Below are positions 21,608 through 31,099 of a stretch of 64,000 bases of DNA, one piece after another. Positions within the stretch are counted from its first letter, which is position 1. Every line of letters begins with the position of its first letter. The notes below the pieces were generated by a model. The model did not search any database, had not been told where the DNA came from, and saw only the letters and a program-made list of their open reading frames with translations. The stretch comes from Curvularia sp. ZM96 (lineage: Eukaryota; Ascomycota; Dothideomycetes; Pleosporales; Pleosporaceae), in assembly GCA_022457065.1 (NCBI GenBank), contig JAJGBQ010000002.1:1736001-1800000 (forward strand), written 5' to 3'. Position numbers and translations under genes: made by a program.

Positions 21608-23124
21608 ATGACTGCTGAAATCCTCTCATCTCTCCACTTGTGAACGGTTCTGGCTGTCTTAGGCGGCATACGTTGGGTCTACTCGAGGCCCAAGTCTAGC
21701 TTTCCTATTGTCAATGCCTACCGCGAAGATACGATGAACACGGCGAAGCTTATCTCTGAAGGATTGGTAAAGCACCAAGGGCCCTTTTACTCGCACGTCC
21801 TCATGCGAACAAAATAGTTCTTCCATTATCGCATGCTAGTTGGGTCAAATCCAACAGAGATCTGGACCACCACGAGCTAGTTCGACAGGATTTCTATGTG
21901 GGCTATCCAGGCTTCGAGGGGCTAACTGCGCTGCACTCTGAAGGGGATATTCTTCTCGACGTGATCAAAACTAAGCTAGGTCAGAATAACAGCATCATGC
22001 CCACCGTAATGCCAGTCTAGCCGACGCACTGGGTATCCACTGGGGCATCGAAAATACCTAGCATGCCATTGACTGGCAGAAAGACACGACAGCCATCATC
22101 GCTCGCGCTGCATATTCGATTTTCGTCGGTCCAGATCTGGCTCGCGACCAGGAGTGGCTGAACATCATACAGGCCTACGTGGGCGCTTATTTCACAGCTG
22201 TAAGCGAACTGGGAGGATATCCATCCTGGCCGAGACCCATTATGCAGAGATTCCTGCCTAAAGCCAATGCCTGTCGCCAGTATAGAGCCAGTCTGTGCTA
22301 TTATGCAGAAAGAGATCGTTAGGCGGGCAGAGGAGGCTCAAAAGGCCGAACTCGAAGGAAGGTCTGCGCCACAGTACAATGATGCAGTTGCACGGACACA
22401 TGGTTCGACCAAGATGGAGGCAGGAGAATATTCAGCTAGCCTTAGCCGTTGCCGCAATGCTCACTACGAGCGAGCTTTTCCGATAAATCTTAATCAACGT
22501 GGCTGGTCACCCTGACATTATCGAACCGCTCAAGAGTGAAATCTCGCAATAGATCTTAGAACATGGAATGACGGTTGCCGCAACTTAAGGTATGGTTTTG
22601 CTAGGTAGCGTTATGAAAGAGTCATAACGGTGCTCTGCCGTACTGGGTACGTGTAGCTTTGGAAAACTACTACATATAAAAGGGATACTGACCTCGCTAC
22701 CTCAGTCAGCCTCGAGTGCGTAGCCTTGAAAGACACCAAGCTCCCCGATGGCAAGATCCTCCCTCGCGGCTCACATATCATGGTCGATTCCACCAATCTA
22801 TTCGGCCCAACACTTTATCCCTAAGACTTTGACTGACAACGCTTTCTGCGCAAGCGGCAAGAAGGCGATAAGTCTAGCTAGTTCGTGCAATCTAGCTAGG
22901 ACTTCAATGTGTTTGGCGGCGGTCGCCATATCTGTCCTGGTCGGTTATTCGCAAGCAACGAGCTTAAGCTGGCTATGGCGCATGTTCTTCTGAAATACAA
23001 TATTAGACTGGTGGAGGGATATAATTATAAGCCTGTGTCTGCAGGTGCGTATTAGATCGTTGACCCGGTGGCGCAGTTTGAAGTGCAGAGGGTAGGGAGT
23101 GGAGAACCGAGTGTATTGGTGTAG
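21608..23124 (+). pseudogene. Cytochrome P450 pseudogene (ent-kaurene-oxidase/CYP68-like), RIP-like decay
   Basis: Remnant of a class II fungal P450. Pieces in successive frames are collinear with the family: MTAEILSSLHL at 21608, then FPIVNAYREDTMNTAKL, HANKIVLP, WVKSNRDLDHHELVRQDF, the I-helix-side LALAVAAMLTTSELFR, the K-helix region VMKES-stop-R (the ExxR motif with its Gln codon turned into TAA), LPDGKILPRGSHIMVDSTN, and the haem-binding FGGGRHICPG near 22912-22941, ending VDPVAQFEVQR. I count about a dozen in-frame stops and at least three frameshifts. Most stops are TAA or TAG where Gln (CAA/CAG) is expected, for example FR-stop-IL, SEISQ-stop-IL, ES-stop-R, SS-stop-FVQ, AY-stop-IVD. 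Such C-to-T changes are the mark of repeat-induced point mutation. A possible intron (GTACGTGTAG...CTCAG, about 22646-22708) is still visible. The CYP68-like assignment is from remembered family resemblance and is less sure than P450 itself. Confidence 0.85.
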
Positions 23125-23793
23125 GTTTGAGATTACAGAGCCACATGATATGTGCACTCAAAGTGCTTAACCTCATCGTTACGCAATGCTTGATTATAGA
23201 TTTCCTATGTATCAAAACTTGGTGGAACTGTATTATACGTGGTTTGTAAGAAGGTATATAGATTTTGGGACGCGGTAGGACACTGCTGGTTTCAGAGCAA
23301 CGTATTGTACTAGCAATCAATTTGGTAAATACAGAACAACAAAAAGGCATTGAACATCAAGTCAACCAGCCAAAGCTTGTAATTAGCCTCGAAAATCCTA
23401 ATAATCATTCGAAAATGAGGCGAATAGTGTTTGGATGTCTTTTTCATTACTGTCGATGAACAGTTCCGTCTTACTGCTGTTTTTCTACGCACTTTCCTTC
23501 CATCTCGTCAATCACCTTTCCACAGCCCCAGCAGACAAACCAAAGAGTAAAACACTAACTGTCAAACCATACGTTCACACATATAACCCCTTCCCACATC
23601 CCATTCGCGCCTTCGGTCCGCCCCAGCAGCACTCAAATCTCACCCTCTTTCAGCCCCAGGACATGGATCCACTTTAGACGACTCCAGCCCGCCCAACTAC
23701 CCCTTCGTCAAATCTTTTCCCCTCAGTCAATTACCAAGCAAATTTCCTCCCTTCCATCAAATCAGCTTCACCAACGAAGCAACAAGTTGATCT
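23125..23793. other. Spacer between P450 relic and tRNA
   Basis: A 669-bp AT-rich stretch. A 73-codon ORF at 23456-23677 starts with a hydrophobic stretch but has no other support. The C-rich, T-rich part near 23.6-23.8 kb precedes the tRNA gene. Nothing else recognised. Confidence 0.4.
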
Positions 23794-23865
23794 GGGCTTG
23801 TGGTTTAGTGGTATAATACTCCCTTAGCATGGGAGTGGTCCGGGGTTCGATTCCCCGCGAGTCCA
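23794..23865 (+). tRNA. tRNA-Ala (anticodon AGC)
   Basis: A 72-nt cloverleaf without intron. The acceptor stem GGGCTTG pairs with CGAGTCC and includes the G3-U70 wobble pair that marks alanine tRNAs. The anticodon arm is CTCCC-TTAGCAT-GGGAG with anticodon AGC. The T arm is CGGGG-TTCGATT-CCCCG. The discriminator base is A. The D arm (GGTTTAGTGGTATAAT) is of the short kind more often seen in tRNA-Gly. The run TCTCTTTTTT directly after the gene fits a Pol III terminator. Confidence 0.93.
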
Positions 23866-24184
23866 TCTCTTTTTTGCCCTCATGAGATAAGGGGGTTGTA
23901 GTTTTTGCGTTGGCGGTGGTGGTGGTGGGGAGAATTTTTTGGCGGCCAGACCCCCCCTGGCGCTAGGCGATGGTGGTGTTGGCGCGGAATAGCCCCACTA
24001 AATTTTGAGCGAGGAGATTGGAGGGATTGGGGGTGCGTGGGATAGTAGTAAATGGCGAAGAATATGTATTGTGCAAGCGTATGGGTTGTGTGAAGTATGT
24101 GTAGAGGGTTTTTGTGAATGATGGGATGATGCATGGGGCTGTAGACACGATGCTGCAAACCAAAATCTACAATATACCCGCAGC
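23866..24184. other. Spacer after tRNA
   Basis: A 319-bp gap with a Pol III T run at its left end, a (GGT)n-like stretch near 23913-23926, and the 3' region of the following minus-strand gene. No gene seen. Confidence 0.4.
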
Positions 24185-26719
24185 CTAGCGATACGACGAC
24201 ACCGACGAGGTACTGCCAGTGCTATTGCGCCTTCGTCTGCACCCCTCACACTGGCAGTCCAACTCACGCTGCGCTGAGCGGCGGATTCGAAAATCCGCTA
24301 ATCGCCGCGTAAAAAGACCGGATGCACCGAGACCCAGCTCGACAGACTTGCCTTCTGTAACAGGCAAGGCATCGGAGTACTCTGCGTTCGTGTCCTCGAC
24401 AACGCCGACAAGCGCATCGGTCTCCTTCAGACGCTGGACGTCGGCGTCGGTCATAGAACCAATAGCCGGTATGACGTCTTTATCTAGACTATTCGTGATA
24501 CGTGCGATAGCTAAGGCGTCGAGCATGGCTGTCCACGTGGGTACCTGGTAGATGTACCAAGCGAGGTACGCGAGGCCGATGAGCTCAAGGAGTAGGAGGG
24601 CAGTGACGACGATAATGCCTGTAAGTGAAACGTCTGGCTTGGGAATATAGGTTCCTGGCGAGGAGAAGAGGGCGCGGGCGGTGTATCCGCTGGTTTTCTG
24701 GGCGGTTTGGACGAGCATGGCTTCGTTGGCGTGGAAACTGTTTGCGTGTTAACATGGATGTTGTAAACATTGTTTGAAATGGAAAGATAAGGCGTGTTCT
24801 TTGGGGCGGACTCGTGCGAAAGAGGAGGGGAAATGACAGGCTACGTACATGCTTGCTGAAAGATATCTTTCAGTAAACACCCAGTCTGAGAAGAGGACAT
24901 CGGCAAATTTCTTCATGATCTGGAGTAACTTTTCATTGTCACCTGCTTGTGTCTCGCATGCAGCTGCATAGTCTCGATAATTGTGGAACGCGGAGAAGGG
25001 TAAGCGGTTCAGCCGACAGATCTGTTCGAGAATAAGTGGTGCCGTGCTGTTGGTTGATGCATTGGCGGCTGCGAATAATGAGTTTTCTCCAAATAATGTC
25101 ACAGCTGAGGTCATTAGTGGGCCGGCCATTGTCATGTTCGTTTTGATGAAGGCAGGACCAACGGGCCAGTCTGCTTCTTTGGATCCAGGAAGTGGCCTGG
25201 TAGCAAGCCAGTTAGCTAGTGTTCGACTTGTATTCGTGTACTCAAGATCTTACCATCGCGGAATATCCGTGAGCCGATCTACTTCTGATGGCCGGCGCCA
25301 CCGTCCTTCGTAACTGCTCACTACTTGTCCGTGCTCGTCCACTTCCAACTTGTTGCTGTCTCTCCAGAAATCCGAAAGGTAGTCGTTGAACTCGGCCTTC
25401 TCCGCAAGTGGGTCAGGTTCCACCCACTGTTCTAAAAGGGGCCCATATATGTCGGCATTGCGATGATTGCCCAGTTCAAAATAGCCTCTTGTAGACTTAA
25501 CAATGCAGTGTTGCGTGTAGCTCACTGGCACCTCATTCGCGTCTGTTGTATTGACGTCTATAAAGATGTCTTCTACAGTGTCCTGCCTGCTGCGAGAAAG
25601 CTGCCATGGAAACTTTCCACGCTGGCCTGGAACACAGATGCGGACTCCAAATTGACTGGCAGAAGTGAAATCGGAGGTGAAAGGAGTTTCGCCTGTGCAA
25701 ATCGAAGGAAACGACGATTGCTCGATTTCAGTGCATCGAACTGTTGAATTCAGTCTCATTGCGCGGTGTCGGAGAACGCCCGTCGTTGTTCCATTGGGAA
25801 AAGCAGCCACAAAAAAACCACTGGCTGGCTGTGCCCACGGTCCCAGTTGCTTCATCCGCGGTACTTCTTTCAGTTCGAAAGGAGCCGTGTTCTGTAAGTC
25901 TGGCCAAAGATGTGTAGGAACCTCACTTGAGGAAAGCGAAGCCAACGAGTTTTCCAGTCGTTGTACAACTACGCCTTCAGGTATTGTCGACATGTCGTCG
26001 GGCTCTGGGTCAAATCCCAGGGGCATGTATCTTCCTCTGCGAAGCGGAAAGCCTTGTGAAGCCGCAGGATCGTCTGCTGTTGTCATGACTAAGAGCTGCT
26101 GCCCCGTAGTCACAAAACCCTCTCGAATAGGCTGCTGAATACTGCAGATGAAGACAAACAATGCAGCCAGCCATAGAAACCCACTACCAGACCCATTCTG
26201 CCCGGATTTCTCTCCATTTCCTGGGGTGCGAGTTTTCCATGGTGGCCAGGCTTCGTAGAGTACGCTCGGGTTCGACCATCCGCAATCGGCTAGCGCAAAT
26301 GTTTGGGATAACCTGATAGTCTGGTTCTTCCGCCGCCTTTGCGTGTAGACAACTGCGGCTTGAGCCACTAATGCTGAGACCAGGGGAATCGTGACGACAC
26401 TAACGAGAGAGTTGAGAATTGCAAGGGCGTTTACAACACGTCGCTGTCTTGAGAGATTGCTTTCTGTAAAATCGGTTTGAACGTATGAAGGCAGGTCCAG
26501 CGGATGGTAGGCGAGCACGCACGTCAGTGCCCAAGGTACGACCAATATGGGGACATAGAGTGTGAGGATCCAAAGCGCACGATGTCTGTAGCGTAAAGTT
26601 GGTGTTTCTGTAGGACGCGCTCTAGGAAGAAGTCCATCTTTCCTTGGTATCAGTGTATGCTGCGATTCGACTTGTTCGTCAGCCACGCACGGTTCCTTTC
26701 CACCCTGAAAGTGTGACAT
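24185..26719 (-). CDS. Large membrane protein of unknown function
   Basis: Unrecognised multi-pass membrane protein. Exons 26719-25254, 25196-24849, 24737-24185 (788 residues); introns 25253-25197 (GTAAGA/CCAG) and 24848-24738 (GTACGT/AACAG, 111 nt). Hydrophobic segments near residues 48-71, 95-125 and 180-196, and a last one near 644-671 (LTGIIVVTALLLLELIG). The roughly 440-residue stretch between the third and fourth segments has several N-glycosylation sequons (NGT, NST, NTT, NAS) and cysteines, so it probably faces the outside. The C-terminal tail of about 115 residues is polar and ends in an Arg/Ser-rich, Cys-containing stretch. Start: the ATG at 26719 (MSHFQGG); the open frame extends only a few codons further, without an ATG. 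This architecture resembles lineage-specific membrane proteins common in Dothideomycetes; no function is claimed. Confidence 0.8.
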
Positions 26720-27733
26720 GTTGTGGACTGACAGTAACACCAAAGAAACCCATACATTATTATATCCCGCTTTGTGGTCGGCGAGGAGAGTGCCAAGCTA
26801 ATTCTACGATGGCTATGCCTCCTCTTGAGGCCGGGGTAATGTTGTAGGGGGCCTGAAGGAAACTGACCCGACACGATCCAAATTCGAGTGTAGTGCAGGC
26901 TAGCAAGCAACAGATCGTGTATTATGTGTGCCAGCACTTCCGAAGATGCTCTATCGTACAACCATGGCTGAAAGTCGTTGAGCTCTAAGCTTGACTTGTA
27001 CCACAATCTCAACGGTCAAAGTAGCCTGTGTTGCTCTCGGCCCGTATTGCATCGGCGCAACAGTGGGGCAGATAGGCCCTTTGAAGATCTGGACCAAAAA
27101 GAGTGCGTATGGCAAGGTTTAGTAGCCATCCTAAGTTTAAACATGGTCCCCGGGACTTCAGCGGTGGGCGGTGTTGGTGTACGGTCTTGACAGGGAGAGA
27201 CCCTTGGCAGAACGCCTTAGACCCTTTAATGTCCACAGCCTGCAAACTACGTTAGCCAAGTGTATTTTTCAGACTCACCTTTCGGGTAAAGCATGCCAAC
27301 ATCCGAGTCCAGCTACAATCACTCTCTCCCACAGACTCAAAACACTGGGATAACCGTAAAGTGGATCTATTCAGCTCAACCACCATAAGCGGAGAGAAAG
27401 AGATTGACATGACTAAACGCTACACTGTACCGTGCCTCTTACCCAATTTTCCGTAATATACAAATCCCCCAATCTCAGGGAAAGAATAAAAAAGAAAGTA
27501 AGACCAGAGGAAGACGCCGATTGTTAGAACACAAAAGGAAAGCGCTGAACTGAATTGCAAAACACGTTGTACAAGTTCCAAGAAAAGTATCGAATGTTGA
27601 ACGGCCGTGGTGAGTACAACCAAGCGTAATGGAGTAATCAGCAAGGTTCTATGCTGTATCGTTGCCACGAGGAACGTCTTCATCGAAACCAGTAGATCCT
27701 TCTTTTTGCGTGAAACGAGCACGCTGAGTATGA
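26720..27733. other. Gene-free spacer
   Basis: A 1,014-bp gap between two minus-strand genes: promoter of the membrane protein on the left and 3' UTR of the large unknown protein on the right. ORFs here are short and lack any family signal. Confidence 0.4.
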
Positions 27734-30700
27734 TCAATCTTGAATGACACTAAGGAGTGAGTCAAAAATGTCGTCCTCATCCTCGTCTCCATCGTCTTGA
27801 TGCTGTTGAGCGTAGTCGTCAGCATCATCCGACTGGGCATCGCTGTCGTCGTCATTTTCACTGCCAAAACCACTGTCGTCCCCCGAGAAACTGGTGCTTT
27901 CCTGCGCCCCAATGGCCGCGTTGGCCACGGAGCTCGAAACACTCTCACCGTCTGTGACACCATGCCAGCTTTGCTCGCCATCATCGTCGTCGTAGGCGTC
28001 GTCGTCATCGTCTGGCTCTGTGTCGCCCCCATTGTTGTAGGCGTTAAACCCGGTGCCTATGAAAGGCCCCGAGTGTGGGGTCGCATAGGCAAAAGGGGTC
28101 GATTTGCCTGTTATAGCAGAACGTTGACTTGGCCTGCTTGCAATGTCGGAGTAGGATCTGGGTAATGCAGGCTGCGAAGAGTAGTATGGTGACGGCGGCT
28201 CACGTGAACGCCGAGGGGTCGCATTCCATATCGGGGCCTGAGGTTCTACCCGAGCCTCCTCATCTGGTCTTGGCGACGACGAATCTGTTACACGGCGCCT
28301 CTTGAGCCTCGACATTAGACTAGGTGTCCGTGATATCGTTTGCGGAGCAGATGACTGCTTTGCTGGAGATGTATCGAGGCGACGTTTAGCCGAGCTAGGC
28401 GGAAATGTGTCCATGACTGAAGTGGATACTGTGCGATTGCGATGAAGAGATGGACGTCGTGGAGGATTCTCGCTCAACGGCGAAATGGGATGCGTCTGCT
28501 TGTTCTTCAGGATGGAATTCGGCGTCATCGATCGCTGCCATTGTCGGCTTGCTGGTCGCACAGACAGCTGGACAGACTGGTTGCTACAGAATGATGAATG
28601 CACGCTGGCGGGTGGAGCATCATAGGCCTCAACAAATTGCCAGCATGCTTCCTTAGCATCCGCTTCAGGGACATGGGGTTGGCAGTTTTTGTCATTGTCC
28701 TCCATTTGCGAGTCCTTGTCTGGTTGATAGCGAGGTAGCTGTCGGAGTTCTGGCCATGACTGTTCCATGACTACAAACTCATTTCGATCGACTTGTTGTG
28801 TATATGCTTCTCGATGAGTGACATAGAGTCTCTTTTTCCCTCCAGATACTCGCATCATGACACCAGAGGCGAGAAATTGAGCTGTCCAGAAGGCTGAGCT
28901 TGACATCTCGGCTGGCGTGAGGAAACGAAGCCGTGAATCCCTGAGTACCTTCCGTAATGGTATGTACGACGCCCGAAGACCTGGATAGGCGGTAATCATG
29001 GGATTCTCGTCGCTGTCATCGTACTGCAAATGATCGAATACGTCACTAAAAGCATTGGATAGCGTTTCCTGTACGTCTTTGGCACTAGCGCCCCTGAGTG
29101 TGATGTTTCGTACAAAACCACGGCTTTGAAGTCGCTTGTAGACGAGGTTGTTGCTTCCACAGGCTTTGGGGAACAGCCAGTCACTAGTAGATCCTGAGGC
29201 CCAGTTGCTAATATCTTGACTGCTCCATCCACCACTTTCATGTTGGTTGAGCACTGAATCGTTGCTCATTATATGAGCACCTGGATAAGGACTAGAGTCT
29301 GTATCTCGTCGACGGGCTTCTGATATTGACATGGTCGTGCTGGCCCTGGAGCTTCGAGCTTGAGTCCACTCTTCAGAGTTTTGGGTTGTGGTCTTGTCGG
29401 TGTCATGCATTGGTTCCTCTGGCGAAAACCAGATGCCTCGCAAATCAGGTCCCCATGGCAACAATACTACCTCGATTTCCCAGGGAGCCAGTGACGTGGG
29501 TGGTGCAGCAGCTTCTAGAACGTCCAATCTTTGCTTGATGTGGTCGAGCTCCATCTCTGTGTTTTTGCGATCCATGGCCGCGAGTATTAGAGCCGATGAT
29601 GTTGTGGAGTCAGCAGAGTGGTTTGATCCAAAAGACGTATTGGCGTTCTCGATGCGCCTTCGACTGAAGGAGCAGGTGCTACCGTGGTCATCTATAGTCT
29701 GATGCAGCTTGTCATGCTCATCCATACGGTGCTCTACCTCGATAAGCCTACCCTCATACATCTCGAGGGTCTGGTTCAAATCTTCTGGCTGGACATAGTT
29801 AAATGAGCCGTTTTCTAGCATATCGAGGCGGCTTCCAAGATCTCGCATCGTGTTAGCTACGTTGGGTATCGAGTTTAGCAAGTTATGTAGCGGGGCGAGA
29901 TAGGACACAAGCTTTTGAAGTCCCTGAGGAGAGGCTGTTTGCAAGAGATTTTGGAGTTGCTCCTGGGGCACTGAAGGAGAGTCTTCGAGCAAGAGCTGTG
30001 TGGGCACTGTGGCGTTGGTCGGCCGATCTGGTGAGCTAGCTGCTTGCTGTTGCATGTCTGCAGTCACCTTTGCCAATGCGTCAATCAAGTTCTTTCCATC
30101 TTGTACGGCCCGATCAGCAACACTCAGATCTGGAGTATTTCCGACACTCGGAGTTGCAACCTCTGTAGCGCTGTGCACGCAATCCTCGGGATTGTACGTG
30201 TTTGGAATGGTGTCGCCAGGTATGTCAAGCTCTATATTGCGATTGAAGGGGAGGATTTGCTCGAGAATACCGCGTGACGGACTGCTCGCATTCATACTTT
30301 TGTACGCTGAGATTGCTCCGGCGGAAATATGGTCAGGCCTATTCTGGTTTCTTTGAGGGGTTCCAGCGATGTTGATGTCATCTGGTATAGTCGGCGTAGG
30401 CGACTGATGACGGTCAATCTGGCCCATACTCTCTAATTGCATCGATGACAGACCCAGGCCTGCCACCGTGTGGTGCGACTGATTCGCACCATGCCTGTTT
30501 TCGCTGTTAGTCACTGGACGCCGCTCATGAGATAGCAAGCACACGGAAGGAATCCCAGGGAGACCGCTCGTGCTAGCCTGGGATGGAGTATCTTGACTTT
30601 GAGCTATGCGACTCGGCTCGTGGGGTTCTGTAGTCTGTCGCAGAGGTCGCAGGCTGTGGCTGTACTGTAAATTGAGGGACTCATGGCGCATTCCAGCCTG

Positions 30701-31099
30701 GTCTCCACTGGGCTGAAGCTGGCGCAACCCAGCACTCGCATCGCATTGCGCCCTGGGCAAGGTCTGACATTGGCCCTCACACAACACAGGGGGTGATGGC
30801 AGCGGGGCAGAAATTGAAGACATACGCCGTTCAGGCGCACGCGATGCTCTCAAATGGAAGCACGCATGATGACCGCACACACACCACGTCGACCGCTCGC
30901 TCCTGGCGCGGTGCTCTGTGCTCTCATCGTGAAGGTCGGCGCTAAGCTTGTCCCAAAACTGATCACATCCGCATTGTCCTATGCTGGCATCGCGATAATT
31001 GCACGGCCCGTTGGGGAGCGATCGTCTCGAAGATGGTGGTAAGGGTGCGCTGGTGGTGGAAGGTGCGAGATGCGTACTGGGGTCTCCAAACCCAGCCAT
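27734..31099 (-). CDS. Large unknown protein with Cys/His-rich N terminus and acidic tail
   Basis: Unrecognised protein, 1,121 residues in one exon. Near the N terminus lie C-x13-GQCGCDQFW (about residues 33-49) and WCVCGHHACFHL (about 92-103), spaced as a possible zinc-binding unit. Residues about 120-480 are low in complexity (Ser, Pro, Gln) with many SP/TP sites. Residues about 400-540 are Leu/Glu/Asp-rich and could form helices or a coil. A better-ordered part at about 660-800 includes ACGSNNLVYKRLQSRGFVRN and AYPGLRASYIPLRKVLRDS. The tail is basic and Ser/Pro-rich and then strongly acidic (Asp/Glu run) before IFDSLLSVIQD. The mix of zinc-like, disordered and acidic parts suggests a nuclear protein, but this is inference only. 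Start: ATG at 31099. Confidence 0.75.
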   Translation of the reverse strand: MAGFGDPSTHLAPSTTSAPLPPSSRRSLPNGPCNYRDASIGQCGCDQFWDKLSADLHDESTEHRARSERSTWCVCGHHACFHLRASRAPERRMSSISAPLPSPPVLCEGQCQTLPRAQCDASAGLRQLQPSGDQAGMRHESLNLQYSHSLRPLRQTTEPHEPSRIAQSQDTPSQASTSGLPGIPSVCLLSHERRPVTNSENRHGANQSHHTVAGLGLSSMQLESMGQIDRHQSPTPTIPDDINIAGTPQRNQNRPDHISAGAISAYKSMNASSPSRGILEQILPFNRNIELDIPGDTIPNTYNPEDCVHSATEVATPSVGNTPDLSVADRAVQDGKNLIDALAKVTADMQQQAASSPDRPTNATVPTQLLLEDSPSVPQEQLQNLLQTASPQGLQKLVSYLAPLHNLLNSIPNVANTMRDLGSRLDMLENGSFNYVQPEDLNQTLEMYEGRLIEVEHRMDEHDKLHQTIDDHGSTCSFSRRRIENANTSFGSNHSADSTTSSALILAAMDRKNTEMELDHIKQRLDVLEAAAPPTSLAPWEIEVVLLPWGPDLRGIWFSPEEPMHDTDKTTTQNSEEWTQARSSRASTTMSISEARRRDTDSSPYPGAHIMSNDSVLNQHESGGWSSQDISNWASGSTSDWLFPKACGSNNLVYKRLQSRGFVRNITLRGASAKDVQETLSNAFSDVFDHLQYDDSDENPMITAYPGLRASYIPLRKVLRDSRLRFLTPAEMSSSAFWTAQFLASGVMMRVSGGKKRLYVTHREAYTQQVDRNEFVVMEQSWPELRQLPRYQPDKDSQMEDNDKNCQPHVPEADAKEACWQFVEAYDAPPASVHSSFCSNQSVQLSVRPASRQWQRSMTPNSILKNKQTHPISPLSENPPRRPSLHRNRTVSTSVMDTFPPSSAKRRLDTSPAKQSSAPQTISRTPSLMSRLKRRRVTDSSSPRPDEEARVEPQAPIWNATPRRSREPPSPYYSSQPALPRSYSDIASRPSQRSAITGKSTPFAYATPHSGPFIGTGFNAYNNGGDTEPDDDDDAYDDDDGEQSWHGVTDGESVSSSVANAAIGAQESTSFSGDDSGFGSENDDDSDAQSDDADDYAQQHQDDGDEDEDDIFDSLLSVIQD

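Noticed and set aside
23456..23677. 73-codon ORF with hydrophobic start, possible small secreted protein
   Set aside because: No cysteines, no splice or conservation evidence, and it lies in an AT-rich spacer before a tRNA; the hydrophobic start may be chance.
23913..23926. GGT microsatellite
   Set aside because: Only a few units; common simple sequence without further meaning.
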